Below are positions 24,834 to 34,695 of a stretch of 64,000 nucleotides of DNA, piece by piece. Position 1 is the first letter of the stretch. Each line of letters starts with the position of its first letter. The stretch lies in NCBI RefSeq assembly GCF_005860805.1, contig NZ_VCEJ01000002.1, positions 542,375 to 606,374 of the forward strand, written 5' to 3'. The notes beneath the pieces were generated by a model that did not search any database, was not told the origin of the DNA, and worked only from the letters and a program-made list of their open reading frames with translations. The position numbers and the translations under genes are program-made. This stretch comes from Dyadobacter luticola. GTDB taxonomy: Bacteria; Bacteroidota; Bacteroidia; Cytophagales; Spirosomataceae.

Positions 24834-27800
24834 TCAGGAGGCACTTATCTGCTGGTTGTACAGGTTTGTAAGGCATTTTGTGAGTACTTCGAGGTTGATG
24901 GGTTTTGACATATAATCATTCATCCCTGCCGCGATACATTTCGTCCGGTCTTCGCTCATTGCATTCGCCGTCAATGCCACAATCAATGGTCGCGAGCCAT
25001 AAGTTTGCCTGATGATCCGGGTTGCTTCCAGTCCGTCCATCTCAGGCATTTGCAAGTCCATCAGGATCAAATCGTAGGTGTTCAGCTTCATCATTTCAAT
25101 CACTTCCAGTCCATTATTGGCCAGGTCGGGCTGATATCCCAGCTTATTTAAGATCCAGATGATCAGCTTTTGGTTCAGTAAAATGTCTTCTGCAATCAGG
25201 ATGTTGTATGGATATTGACCCGCAAATTCGGTCGACAGCGCTGTTTTCCGCTGTTCTGGTTTCGGTGCTTCCTGTGTTTTGAGCAGGTTTGTGATGGAGC
25301 GAAAAAGTTGCGCCTGCCGTACCGGCTTACTGATGATCGAGCTAAACAGAGACTGAGAGTTACGCTGATTTTCGTCCCTGAGCGATCCCAGCAGGATGAT
25401 CGGCATTGCACTTGTAGTCTCCCTGATTTTTTTAGACAGTTGCAGTCCATCCATACCCGGCATCTGCATGTCAGCGATGACCAGGTCGACCCGCGCCTCG
25501 CCCGAAAGGATTTCCAGTGCCTCCGTTCCAGAGCCGACGGCGATCACATTGATTTTTAAGGATGAAACCTGACTCTTAAGAATTGCCCGGCTGTTTTCAT
25601 TGTCATCTACGATCAGTGCCAGCTTATCATTAAAAAATAAGTTTTCCGGCGCTTTTAGGTTAGGCTCCTGCGTTTCAATGTTCTCGCAGTCGATTTCAAA
25701 GTGAAAGCTTGTCCCGTGTCCAAATTCACTCTGGACTTCAATCTGTCCGCCCATTAATTTCACCAGACGTTCGCAGATGACCAGCCCCAGACCGGAGCCG
25801 CCATATTTTCGGGTAACAGACGAATCCAGCTGATTAAATGCTTTGAAGAGGTTGCCCTGCTGCTCCGCAGGTATGCCGATCCCCGTATCTGATATTTCAA
25901 ACCTAAGTTTAAACTTGTTATCAGAAACCTCTCCAAGCATTATCTTAATCAGTACCTCTCCGTGGTGCGTAAACTTGACTGCATTCCCCACCATATTGAT
26001 CAGGATTTGTCTCAGCCGGAAGCTGTCTCCAAAAACAAAGGCCGGAACATTGTCTTCGATCAGATAAAGCAGATCAATCCCCGATTCGACAATTTTCGGC
26101 CCGAATAATTCCAGCACATCTTCGATACAGCTCCGGAGCTCGAAACGATGCGCTTCCAATTCTATATTTCCCGACTCGATTTTTGAGAAATCAAGCACAT
26201 CGTTGATGACGCTCAGCAGCGACTGCCCACTATTTAAAATGGCCTCTGCATATTCCTTCTGCTCATTGTCAAGGTTGGTTTCCGTCAGCAGCGATGCCAT
26301 CCCCATCACACCGTTTATGGGTGTTCGCAACTCGTGGCTCATGGTTGCGAGGAAAGTGCTTTTTGCGGAATTAGCTGCATCTGCCTGTTTCTGGGCCGAT
26401 TCCGCAATGAGCCTGGCATTCCGCTCCTGCGCTTTTTGTTCCAGGAGCCGGTCATTCAGTTCTTCGAGCGTAGCCGTATTTTGCATTAATTCCCGGTTTA
26501 GCTTTTGAAGATTATAAGCCTGGTCCCTGATTTCCTCCGTCCTGCGCCTGACCTGCAACGCCAGCATTGCTTTTTGTTTTCTCTCGAATTTCAGACGATA
26601 ATAATAGAAAAGGTAAGCGCCAGCGACAAAAAACAGCACAAGTGCCGATTTGAACCACCACGTCATCCAATAAGGTGATTTGATGCGGATGACCAGGCTC
26701 GCTTCCTTGTCACTCCAAAGGCCATCGTTGTTGGATCCCCTGATCCTCAGCGTGTAAGTGCCGGGATTAAGGTTGGTGTAGGAAGCATTATGTGCGTTTC
26801 CTATATAATTCCAATCGGCATCGAAGCCTTCCAGCTTGTAAGCATACTGATTGTCCTGGGGATTTGTATAGTCGAGGGCCGCGAATGAAACCGTGAAGAC
26901 GGAATGCGAATGATCCAGCACTATTTCCTTTGATGTTAACAGGGTTTGCTTCAAAGGACCGTTCCTCGTTTTCAGGTTGACCGGCTTATTAAAGAGCTGC
27001 AAACCGGTCAGTACAATGTTGGGTTTGTTGCTGTTGTACGTAAGCTGAGCAGGATCGACGATTGTAAAACCGTTGATGTTCCCCATGGCAATTTCACCAC
27101 TTGCCAATCTGATCCCGGCGCCCAGGTTAAATTCCGTCGTTTTAAGATTATTATTTTTTCCGAAATTCTTGAAAGTGCCCCTGATCGGGTCGAAAGAGGT
27201 AATTCCATGGTTTGTGCTGATCCAGAGAATGCCGGATTTATCTTCCGAAATGTAATTGACCGAATTGTTGACCAGCCCATTTTCCTCAGTAAAGCTGGTG
27301 ATCGCACCGTTTTTGGGATTGTACCGGTTCAGTCCGCCGCCCTGCGTCCCGATCCACATGTCACCCTTCGAATCTTCATAGAAACAGGCCACAACGTCAC
27401 TGGTCAGCGTGCTGTTGGCTGTGTTAAGTTGCGAAAAGGTATTTCGCACCGGGTCAAAAATGCTGATCCCTTTTGAATACCCTCCAATCCAGATGTTGCC
27501 TTTCCGGTCTTCATGAAGCGCGAGAACCGTGTTGTCGCAGAGACTGTTGGACGGGTTTTCTTCCTGATGCAGATATTTGACGAAATTGCCGCTAGCCGGG
27601 TCGTAAAGGTTCACACCGCCACCATCGGTCCCGATCCAGATCCTGCCGGCCCGGTCCTCGATCAGTATATCGATGGAGTTGTTATTGATCGATTTCGCTC
27701 CGGGACCTTTCGTGAAATGCTTGAAAGTACCTGTTCCCGGATTAAATAGGTCCAGGCCATTGCCGGATGTCCCGATCCATAATTGACCGTTTTTCTTTGA

Positions 27801-29081
27801 GTAAACCAGGCTCGTGGTGTAATTGCTCGACAAACTATTCAGGTTACCTTGCTGGTGTGTGTACTTTTTATAAGTCAGCCGGGTGCGGTCGAAATATTCA
27901 AATCCTGCGTCTGTTGCAAGATAAATGTTGCCTGCCTTGTCCTCAGCCAACGCCCGGACAATATTTTTTGCGGATGGAATGTTGGCAAGAGAGGACTTAT
28001 AGGACTCAAATGTGGTCAGGTTAGGGTCGTATTTTAAAATTCCCTGACTGGATGTCCCGATCCACAGCACGCCGGATTTGTCTTCAAAAAGTGAATAAAT
28101 TCCGTCATTGGGCATTCGGCTTTCGCCATCAGTCCGATCGTTCAGCTGAACAAGCTTTTTGTCGGTGGCGTCAAACAGCTGGAGCGTCGTATTAGAGCCC
28201 AGCCAAAACTGGTTATTTCGGGTTTTGAGCAAGCAAATGATCGGATTAATTCCGCCGACCGAATTTTTGTCCGGTTCAACAGCGTACTGCCGGAAGGTGC
28301 CTGTTTTTTTATCCAATAATTTGAGGCCGCCGGCACATCCGATCCAGATATTTCCGCCGTCATCCTCTGAAATTGAAAGGACGCTGTTGTCCTGGTTCTT
28401 TAAGTCATGGTCCCGGTAATATTGTAGTGAAGTGGCATTTTTCTTCCGAAGTATGAGGCCGCGATTGGTACCGATCCAGATATTTTGTCGGCTATCTTCA
28501 AAAATGGCGCGTACTTCTTCTGGTTGATCCAATGGCCCCAAAGGGATGTTCTGAAAAGATCTTGCATTTCTTTTGAGAAAGTTCAAGCCACTGGGCGTAC
28601 CGACCCAGATATTTGACTGACTATCCTTACAGACAACATTGATCTGATTCCCATTGATGGAATGAGGATCGCCCTCTTTGTTGACAAAACGGGTAAAATG
28701 ATCTTTGGCCCGGTCATACTTATTGAGTCCTCCGGTGCGCGTTCCAATCCATAAATTTCCATCAAGGTCTTCACAGATGCTCGTGATGTGATTTGCAGAA
28801 AGCGAGGTTGGCTCATTTTTATTGTTTTTAAAAACCTGAATTCCGTAGCCGTTATATTTATTTAAGCCATCCTGCGTCCCAAACCACATAAATCCGTAGC
28901 TGTCTTGCAAAATGCAGTGAATGGAATTTTGGGAAAAATTTTCAGAACCGCTCAGCGGCGCTAGCTGTAAGGTTCGGTTCTGCGCACTGGCTATGGTCAA
29001 CCCGTAAAGGGACAAAAAAAGCAAATGCAAAAATCGGCTCTCCTGCAGGAAGCGTAGCATAAACTTGGTTTTCCTATTCAT
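24834..29081 (-). CDS. Hybrid two-component sensor kinase with reg_prop propeller and two receiver domains
   Basis: The 1415 residues contain a signal (about 1-33), about a dozen reg_prop blades (about 40-700, repeated DxxGNIWIGT motifs), a Y_Y_Y domain (about 740-805), one membrane helix (about 815-835), a coiled coil, HisKA (MSHELRTP, His 916), HATPase_c (about 1015-1130; NAVKF, DTGIGI, GGSGLGL) and two receivers (about 1151-1265 with Asp near 1204, and 1293-1410 with Asp near 1342). Bacteroidota HTCS proteins usually end in an AraC helix-turn-helix; here a second receiver takes that place, so signalling must pass to another protein. Its closest neighbour is the TonB receptor, a possible target (inference). 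Confidence 0.93.
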   Translation of the reverse strand: MNRKTKFMLRFLQESRFLHLLFLSLYGLTIASAQNRTLQLAPLSGSENFSQNSIHCILQDSYGFMWFGTQDGLNKYNGYGIQVFKNNKNEPTSLSANHITSICEDLDGNLWIGTRTGGLNKYDRAKDHFTRFVNKEGDPHSINGNQINVVCKDSQSNIWVGTPSGLNFLKRNARSFQNIPLGPLDQPEEVRAIFEDSRQNIWIGTNRGLILRKKNATSLQYYRDHDLKNQDNSVLSISEDDGGNIWIGCAGGLKLLDKKTGTFRQYAVEPDKNSVGGINPIICLLKTRNNQFWLGSNTTLQLFDATDKKLVQLNDRTDGESRMPNDGIYSLFEDKSGVLWIGTSSQGILKYDPNLTTFESYKSSLANIPSAKNIVRALAEDKAGNIYLATDAGFEYFDRTRLTYKKYTHQQGNLNSLSSNYTTSLVYSKKNGQLWIGTSGNGLDLFNPGTGTFKHFTKGPGAKSINNNSIDILIEDRAGRIWIGTDGGGVNLYDPASGNFVKYLHQEENPSNSLCDNTVLALHEDRKGNIWIGGYSKGISIFDPVRNTFSQLNTANSTLTSDVVACFYEDSKGDMWIGTQGGGLNRYNPKNGAITSFTEENGLVNNSVNYISEDKSGILWISTNHGITSFDPIRGTFKNFGKNNNLKTTEFNLGAGIRLASGEIAMGNINGFTIVDPAQLTYNSNKPNIVLTGLQLFNKPVNLKTRNGPLKQTLLTSKEIVLDHSHSVFTVSFAALDYTNPQDNQYAYKLEGFDADWNYIGNAHNASYTNLNPGTYTLRIRGSNNDGLWSDKEASLVIRIKSPYWMTWWFKSALVLFFVAGAYLFYYYRLKFERKQKAMLALQVRRRTEEIRDQAYNLQKLNRELMQNTATLEELNDRLLEQKAQERNARLIAESAQKQADAANSAKSTFLATMSHELRTPINGVMGMASLLTETNLDNEQKEYAEAILNSGQSLLSVINDVLDFSKIESGNIELEAHRFELRSCIEDVLELFGPKIVESGIDLLYLIEDNVPAFVFGDSFRLRQILINMVGNAVKFTHHGEVLIKIMLGEVSDNKFKLRFEISDTGIGIPAEQQGNLFKAFNQLDSSVTRKYGGSGLGLVICERLVKLMGGQIEVQSEFGHGTSFHFEIDCENIETQEPNLKAPENLFFNDKLALIVDDNENSRAILKSQVSSLKINVIAVGSGTEALEILSGEARVDLVIADMQMPGMDGLQLSKKIRETTSAMPIILLGSLRDENQRNSQSLFSSIISKPVRQAQLFRSITNLLKTQEAPKPEQRKTALSTEFAGQYPYNILIAEDILLNQKLIIWILNKLGYQPDLANNGLEVIEMMKLNTYDLILMDLQMPEMDGLEATRIIRQTYGSRPLIVALTANAMSEDRTKCIAAGMNDYMSKPINLEVLTKCLTNLYNQQISAS

Positions 29082-29300
29082 TCAAAGCAAAGAGGATGTC
29101 GGAGCACTCAAAACGTAGTATTAATTCGTTCGAATATCGTAAATATAGTTGACCAATACCAACTCTCGATTGCTTAGCATCCAACTTATCGAAATCGTAG
29201 GCCTGGGGATCATCATGGAAGGGATCAAAATTCCTCTCTTAGTGAGAAATACATCCTGCGGCTAACTATATCCCCACTTATTCAACTTTCGTCGAGAGGA

Positions 29301-29762
29301 TTGAAAACCGATTCCATCAAGCCTGGCCGCAATGCTATGCGCAAGCCAAAAGGTTGGAGTTATGACGATGGGGGAGCGCAATGGCGCACGATTGATTTTG
29401 ATACGGTTAACCCGCCCGCTCATCTTCCCAATTTTATGGAGTATGTGGGTTTTCCATATAAGGAATTGAAAGTTGAAGGGTGGAACCCGGTCATGTGGCG
29501 CAACTATTATCCGAATAATTCTAATGGTGCAGTCGGGATCGCTTCTTTGCTGATTGTGGTACAAGATCTGAAAGCGGCGCGCGATGAATTTAGGAAAATT
29601 GGCTTTAAAGAGCTGGAAGATAGCGATACCCTGGCTCGTTTTAAAGTAGCAGATGGGCAGGAGCTTCATTTAAAAGCGCCCAATTTACCTGGTGATGCAT
29701 TCAGCAAATTTTTGAAAAAACGCGGCCAGGGTGTTTATGCGGTGCGTTTTGATGTAAAGAAT
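29301..29762 (+). pseudogene. Glyoxalase/VOC-family protein, 5' truncated and 3' fused
   Basis: The frame reads RKPKGWSYDDGGAQWRTIDF, FMEYVGFPYKE, GIASLLIVVQDLKAARDEFRKIGF and KRGQGVYAVRFDVKN, typical of Glyoxalase_3-type VOC proteins (the second half of a two-module fold). There is no proper start: TTG at 29301 is the only option and the first module is missing. After DVKN the sequence abruptly becomes a different gene (cytochrome c remnant). Therefore it is a non-functional fragment. Confidence 0.65.
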
Positions 29763-30043
29763 TCGCAGCATGCCACGGTGCGAAAGGAGAGGGAGTAAGT
29801 GCCCCGGCGCTCGCCCATCCGATGTTGCTGGCCACGGCAAGCGACGCCTTCCTGCGTTACACGATCACGGAGGGAAGGGACCACACGCCGATGCCCGCGT
29901 TTGTGTATTGCGCCTGCCCACATGCTGCATCCGTCCAGGTTGTCAATACCTTGAAGCGCTTTGGCTATAAACATACGGCCATTCTTGACGAAGGAATCCT
30001 GGTTTGGGCACAACTTGGCTACCCGGTTAAGCATGGACGGTAA
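29761..30043 (+). pseudogene. Chimeric remnant: cytochrome c domain tail fused to rhodanese tail
   Basis: In one continuous frame the strand reads FAACHGAKGEGVSAPALAHP (the second half of a CxxCH haem motif, first Cys lost at the junction), then LRYTITEGRDHTPMPAF (the end of a class I cytochrome c), then directly VYCACPHAASVQVVNTL and AILDEGILVWAQLGYPVKHG, the C-terminal half of a rhodanese with the active Cys. The normal linker and rhodanese N-terminus, over 100 residues, are missing between MPAF and VYCAC. So at least two deletions built this sequence. It stops at 30043, just before the hydrolase gene on the other strand. Confidence 0.6.
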
Positions 30044-30056
30044 TAATGCTGAACAA

Positions 30057-30956
30057 TCAGAAAATTCTTGCAGCAACGCGATAGGTATTCGCATGCGCCT
30101 CGATAATCAGGCGGAGCTGTTCGGAATAGCCACCTCCCATACTGCATTGAACGGGAATATTGTGATTGTGGGCGAGCTGCAGCACAATTTCATCACGCCG
30201 CCGGCACCCTTCGAGCGTACACGACATTCTTCCGATTTTGTCCGTATACAAAATGTCTACACCAGCCTGATAGAAGATAAAATCAGGTTTTACATTGGCG
30301 ACTAATGCAGGCAGGGTTTCGGAAAGAATCCTCAGATAGGTGCTGTCACCTGTTTTATCTTCCAGACCAATATCCAGGTCACTTATTTCTTTTCGGAAAG
30401 GATAATTATTTGTCCCGTGCATGGAGAATGTAAAAACGCGTGGCTCGTGCGCGAAAATCGCCGCTGTGCCATTTCCCTGGTGTACGTCCAGGTCAACAAT
30501 CAGTACCTTGGATGCTTTCCCGTGATCGAGCAGGTATTGCGCGGCAATAGCTTGGTCATTAAGCATGCAAAATCCTTCTCCCTGAGCCGGTCCCGCGTGA
30601 TGCGTACCGCCGGCAATGTTGAATGCAATGCCTGTCTCAAATGCCATCAATGCACCGCGGACCGTTCCGTTTGCAATGCGCAGCTCGCGTTCGGCGAGCA
30701 TCGGCGTTTGTTCAAAACCAATCCGCCGCATTTCCTTGCCCGTCAGCCTTCCCTGCACAACACGGTCCGCATATTCGCGCTCATGAACGGCGTAGACCGA
30801 TTGCATATCGAGCGGATCAGAGCTGAAAAAATTAGCTGGCTCGGCAATACCCTCCCGCAGCAGCTGTTGCGGCAAAAGCTCGTACTTATCCATGGGAAAG
30901 CGATGCTGTTTGTGAACAGGATATTTATAGCACGAATGATATGCGATGGGGAACAT
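30057..30956 (-). CDS. Histone-deacetylase-family hydrolase
   Basis: The 299 residues match the class II HDAC/AcuC/acetylpolyamine amidohydrolase fold: GGTHHAGPAQGEGFCMLND (catalytic His pair, about 118-136), the zinc ligands in DLDVHQGNGT and the Asp in QAGVDILYTDKIG (about 228-240). Bacterial members deacetylate acetyl-lysine or small acetylated amines in the cytoplasm using Zn. The start MFPIAYHSCYKYP is standard. It is 6 bases from the upstream DUF808 gene on the same strand, so the two may be co-transcribed without a known functional link. Confidence 0.9.
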   Translation of the reverse strand: MFPIAYHSCYKYPVHKQHRFPMDKYELLPQQLLREGIAEPANFFSSDPLDMQSVYAVHEREYADRVVQGRLTGKEMRRIGFEQTPMLAERELRIANGTVRGALMAFETGIAFNIAGGTHHAGPAQGEGFCMLNDQAIAAQYLLDHGKASKVLIVDLDVHQGNGTAAIFAHEPRVFTFSMHGTNNYPFRKEISDLDIGLEDKTGDSTYLRILSETLPALVANVKPDFIFYQAGVDILYTDKIGRMSCTLEGCRRRDEIVLQLAHNHNIPVQCSMGGGYSEQLRLIIEAHANTYRVAARIF

Positions 30957-30962
30957 CAGGAC

Positions 30963-31844
30963 CTAGACAGCCGGTGTACGTTTTTTGAAAAAACCAAGCT
31001 TTTGGATCAGCGTAACAACCCCGGCTACGATCAATCCTACGGCAAGCCCGACGATAAATTCCTTTAATGTGGCAGGTAAAGCAGGGAAAAGGTCGTGGAT
31101 GAAGTGAATGTTATGAACAAAGATCCCGCCGGCAACCAGCAACAGAGCGAGGGTACCTACGACGGTTAAGATTTTGATAATCACAGGCAACGCGCCAACA
31201 AGTACTTTCCCTATTTTGAAAAGAAATCCTTTTTTATCCGACCGGTTGATCAGCTTATGACCGGCGTCATCTGACCTAACAATCAATGCAACAAGGCCGT
31301 ACACACCGACGGTCGCAAGCAGAGCCACTGTCGCGACGGTGATGATTTGTATCGTCAGGTTTTCGGTCGCCACCGATTCCAGTGCGATGATCACGATTTC
31401 GACGGAAAGAATAAAATCGGTCATAATAGCCCCCTTTACCTTCGCTTTTTCGTCAATGACCACCGGAGCTTGGTGCCTTGCGACAGGAACTTCCGCGTCT
31501 TTACCGTTTTTGTGAAAAAAATATTCAATGATCTTTTCGGCACCCTCGTAGGCGAGGTAACAGCCACCGAGCAGCAGAATATAGGTAATTGCGACTGGGA
31601 AAAATGCATTCAGAAGCAGGGATACAGGAACAATGATGAGCTTGTTGACGAGCGAGCCTTTTGTAATTGCCCATAAAACCGGCAATTCTCTTTCGGCCAG
31701 AAAACCTGTTGCCTTTTCCGCATTCACCGCCAGATCGTCCCCGAGAATACCGGCCGTTTTCCGTGTCGCTACTTTTGTAGCCACAGCAACATCATCCATT
31801 AACGCAGTTATATCGTCCAAAACTGCAAAGAAACCCGACGCCAT
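30963..31844 (-). CDS. DUF808 (YedI-type) inner-membrane protein
   Basis: The 293 residues begin MASGFFAVLDDITALMDDVAVATKVATRKTAGILGDDLAVNAEKA, the conserved start of the DUF808/YedI family, and have about six membrane segments (about 73-95, 165-190, 220-245, 270-290 among them). Function is unknown in all species. Nearby debris on its upstream side (response-regulator/MBOAT remnant) suggests that this end of the locus was rearranged. Confidence 0.9.
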   Translation of the reverse strand: MASGFFAVLDDITALMDDVAVATKVATRKTAGILGDDLAVNAEKATGFLAERELPVLWAITKGSLVNKLIIVPVSLLLNAFFPVAITYILLLGGCYLAYEGAEKIIEYFFHKNGKDAEVPVARHQAPVVIDEKAKVKGAIMTDFILSVEIVIIALESVATENLTIQIITVATVALLATVGVYGLVALIVRSDDAGHKLINRSDKKGFLFKIGKVLVGALPVIIKILTVVGTLALLLVAGGIFVHNIHFIHDLFPALPATLKEFIVGLAVGLIVAGVVTLIQKLGFFKKRTPAV

Positions 31845-31875
31845 TGATGTTAGTTAAAATTGATCACTCCATAAG

Positions 31876-32325
31876 TTACAGTTCTAAGGTAGGGTTTAGT
31901 TCAATTGTAAAGACAGGCGCGGGTTTATTCTTGAAAACTTTACTGCGATTCTCAACAGCGTCGGCATCGCTTACCAGGCGACCAAGCCGGACATTATCCT
32001 GCCGGTCGGGATTTCGTTTTACACCTTCGTTATAATCGTTCGCGCCGCTTTGCAGGCCAAAAATGGTATCCTGCACCGTGTCGCGTGCCGTTAAAAATAT
32101 AAGCGGCGTTTTTCTGTCCTGTTTTCTGAACTCCCGGCATACCTCGATCCCGCTTTTTCCGGGCAGCATCCAATCGACCAGCAACAAATCGTAATCGCCG
32201 GTTAAGGCCATTTGAAGCCCGCTAATTCCCTCCGACGCCGTATCGACTGCATAGGATTCTTCTTCCAGCCCCTGTTTAAGAAAATTAAGAATTCCCTTTT
32301 CGTCTTCAATAATCAGGATTCTCAT
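31876..32325 (-). pseudogene. OmpR-type response regulator truncated after its receiver domain
   Basis: The start MRILIIEDEKGILNFLKQGLEEE and the phospho-acceptor in LLLVDWMLPGKSG (Asp near 51) are normal. The protein follows the family through GLQSGANDY, but the invariant KPF that should follow is replaced by NEGVKRNPDRQDN and a tail with no family match. The DNA under that tail, read on the other strand, is a piece of an MBOAT acyltransferase gene (31921-32028). The DNA-binding domain is absent and no histidine kinase is adjacent, so it is probably dead. Confidence 0.75.
31921..32028 (+). pseudogene. MBOAT (AlgI-like) O-acyltransferase fragment
   Basis: The plus strand reads ENFTAILNSVGIAYQATK then PDIILPVGISFYTF. 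LPVGISFYTF is the near-invariant signature of MBOAT acyltransferases such as AlgI and DltB. The fragment covers about 36 residues, has no start or stop of its own and ends exactly where the truncated response regulator begins on the other strand. It is a recombination scar. Confidence 0.6.
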
Positions 32326-32511
32326 GCGCTTAAAAATTTACAAAAGCCCGGTATTTATCCACTGCTTCTTTAAGCTGCAAATTCGGTATATATAATTGTT
32401 GAAGGTATGAAGTCGGCCTTAAGATTAGCTTAAATTTTGTGGCGCTGCATTTGGATAGTTTTTTGGACCAGGATTTCTGGCATCCGGGCCCAAAAAATAA
32501 GATTGATTTAG

Positions 32512-34695
32512 TTATTGTTTAAAAATCTTGACCGTCTGCATTTGAGTGCGTGTGCTCACGCGGAGCATATAATTACCCGGTTGCTTCTGACCCATTGAGA
32601 TCGATTCGCGCAATGCAGCGGATCCCGTGCGAAGTGTTTTGTCTGAAATGGTCCGACCAGACAGATCAAAGAGCGTCAACCTGACGGTTTCACCCGTAGC
32701 ACCCTGGATATCAACCTGAAACTCGTCCACTACCGGATTTGGAAAAGTGACTACCTTAAAATCAACTTCATTCTCTGATCCTTCTTCTACCGTTGACTCT
32801 TCTCCCGAAGTGCGGCAGCCCACGCAGTCCATTGCTTTGGGCGGATCGGAAAGTACAGGGGCAGGTGCGTCGGGAGATGTCATCAAAAGCGAAGTATTGC
32901 CTACCGCGAAGAACTGACCGTTACCATGCGTAATGGCATTCAGCATAAAATTGAACCCGTAGTTGGTGACATTCATCCAGAAATCACCGTTCGCAGAAGT
33001 ATAAACGTTTCCCGATGCACTCACAGCGACAAATTGTCCATTTGCATAGCAGACGTCATTGAAACTGACCGCGCTGTTTGGAAGCTTTTTCGATTTCCAG
33101 CCGTAACCATTCAGTGACGTGACGATGGTATTATTGGTGCCCACCGCTACCCATTTGCCATTTCTATAAGCCACACTCCGAAGTTCGTTCGTAGTTCCGG
33201 TCGCTTTAAAATCCCAGTTCATCCCCATTTGAGACGTCGCCAGCACCCCTTTTTCGCCCACAAGTACAAACTGTCCGTTTTCAAACCCAACGCCACTATA
33301 CGAAAGCGTTCCCAGGCAATTCGATTTATACCAGACCTTCGCATCCACCGACCAGAGGATCAAGCCATTTAAACCGACCGCGACAAACCGGCCGTTTCCG
33401 TAAGCGACACCCGTCAGCTTTTTACCAAATGTTACCTGGCCATAGTTCCAGGAAATACCATCGGCCGAATATTGAATGAATGCATCGTCACCCACTGCCA
33501 CGAACATCGATTTCCCGAAAGTCACATCATTAAAACATTTCGCGCCGCCAACCAGGTGATTGGTTTCTGATGCGCTGAAATGAATGCCGTCTGCTGAATT
33601 GATGATCAGGTTGGCGTACCCAAAATTGCCATAAATGTTACCCAGCGGCTCCGTGCCCACAGCCACAAACCGGCCATTACCATACGCGGCGCCTTTCAAG
33701 CTCATTTTCCCAAAATTGGGCATAGGCGAGCTCCATGATTTGCCATTGTTGTAGGAAGCGCGAATTCTCGGACTTACCCCTAAGGTAAGATAGTGGCCGT
33801 CTAGAAATCGGACCCGCGTGCTAGTACAGTCTGAACCTGAATTGATCAGTGGAGCAGTCCAGTTACTTCCATCGGAAGATGTTGCCACCTTGTATCCATC
33901 GTTGATCGCCACATAGATGCCCGTCAGGGGATTACAGGTCACGCCGATCCAGTTTAAGCCAGATGAATTAGCTGGTCCCTGTCTAAGAGTCCAGTCGAAT
34001 GCATTATAGGAGAACATAATCGCCCCGTTGGTACCCACGGCCACAAAATTGGTGCCTTTACCGGCTGTGACGGCTTTTAGTGAATAAACTGCTCCGGAGG
34101 CTCTTTTTGTCCATACGCCGATATTGTCAAACCGCGAAGTCCTGATCTCGCCATCACTTCCCACGGCAACGAAAAAGATGGCGCTGAAAGCTACGTCGTT
34201 CAAATGCTTCGTAGTTCCGGATGTGCACTTTGTCCAGTTGCTTCCGTCGGTGGAGGAAACGATCGTGCCCTCTTCACCCACAGCAACGAAAACACCGTTT
34301 CCATAGGCTATGCCTTTCAGTTCTTTTTGCGTTCCTGAATTTTGTTTGTTCCAGGAAACGCCGTCCGTGGATGACAGGATGATGCCATTTTCTCCGACCG
34401 TGACAAATTTCCCATTCGCAAAAGTGATGGAATTGATAGCATAAGATTGGCCCACACCTGATTGTTGCATGTCCCAGACGCGCTCGTTGACAGAAGTTCT
34501 GATGAGCCCTCTGTTGCCCACCTGGACATACTTTCCATTACCGTAGGCAATGTCGCGAATTTGATTTGTCAACTCGGCGCTGGCGAAATTCCAATTGCTT
34601 TGTGCTGTTGCTATGAATGTTGAGAACAGCATGGCAAGAGACAACAATGTCTGGCGGAAAATTAAAAAGTGATTATTGGTAAATCTTTTTTTCAT
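32512..34695 (-). CDS. Secreted beta-propeller repeat protein with T9SS sorting domain
   Basis: The 727 residues comprise a signal (MKKRFTNNHFLIFRQTLLSL...IATAQ), about a dozen repeats of roughly 45 residues with the pattern YGNGxFVAVGxxGxIxxSxDGxxW (photosystem-assembly/BNR-like propeller blades), a Cys pair (CVGC) and a type A sorting domain starting VVTFPNPVVDEFQVDI and ending MLRVSTRTQMQTVKIFKQ. It should be exported through type IX secretion; the repeats suggest protein or glycan binding. No enzyme motif. Divergent from the leucine-rich secreted protein to its right. Confidence 0.85.
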   Translation of the reverse strand: MKKRFTNNHFLIFRQTLLSLAMLFSTFIATAQSNWNFASAELTNQIRDIAYGNGKYVQVGNRGLIRTSVNERVWDMQQSGVGQSYAINSITFANGKFVTVGENGIILSSTDGVSWNKQNSGTQKELKGIAYGNGVFVAVGEEGTIVSSTDGSNWTKCTSGTTKHLNDVAFSAIFFVAVGSDGEIRTSRFDNIGVWTKRASGAVYSLKAVTAGKGTNFVAVGTNGAIMFSYNAFDWTLRQGPANSSGLNWIGVTCNPLTGIYVAINDGYKVATSSDGSNWTAPLINSGSDCTSTRVRFLDGHYLTLGVSPRIRASYNNGKSWSSPMPNFGKMSLKGAAYGNGRFVAVGTEPLGNIYGNFGYANLIINSADGIHFSASETNHLVGGAKCFNDVTFGKSMFVAVGDDAFIQYSADGISWNYGQVTFGKKLTGVAYGNGRFVAVGLNGLILWSVDAKVWYKSNCLGTLSYSGVGFENGQFVLVGEKGVLATSQMGMNWDFKATGTTNELRSVAYRNGKWVAVGTNNTIVTSLNGYGWKSKKLPNSAVSFNDVCYANGQFVAVSASGNVYTSANGDFWMNVTNYGFNFMLNAITHGNGQFFAVGNTSLLMTSPDAPAPVLSDPPKAMDCVGCRTSGEESTVEEGSENEVDFKVVTFPNPVVDEFQVDIQGATGETVRLTLFDLSGRTISDKTLRTGSAALRESISMGQKQPGNYMLRVSTRTQMQTVKIFKQ

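Noticed and set aside
29755..29765. GAATTC at the VOC/cytochrome junction as a cloning scar
   Set aside because: A single 6-base restriction site is expected by chance; no vector sequence is present.
30417..31067. 216-codon plus-strand open frame
   Set aside because: Antisense shadow of the HDAC-family and DUF808 genes; no family-like sequence.
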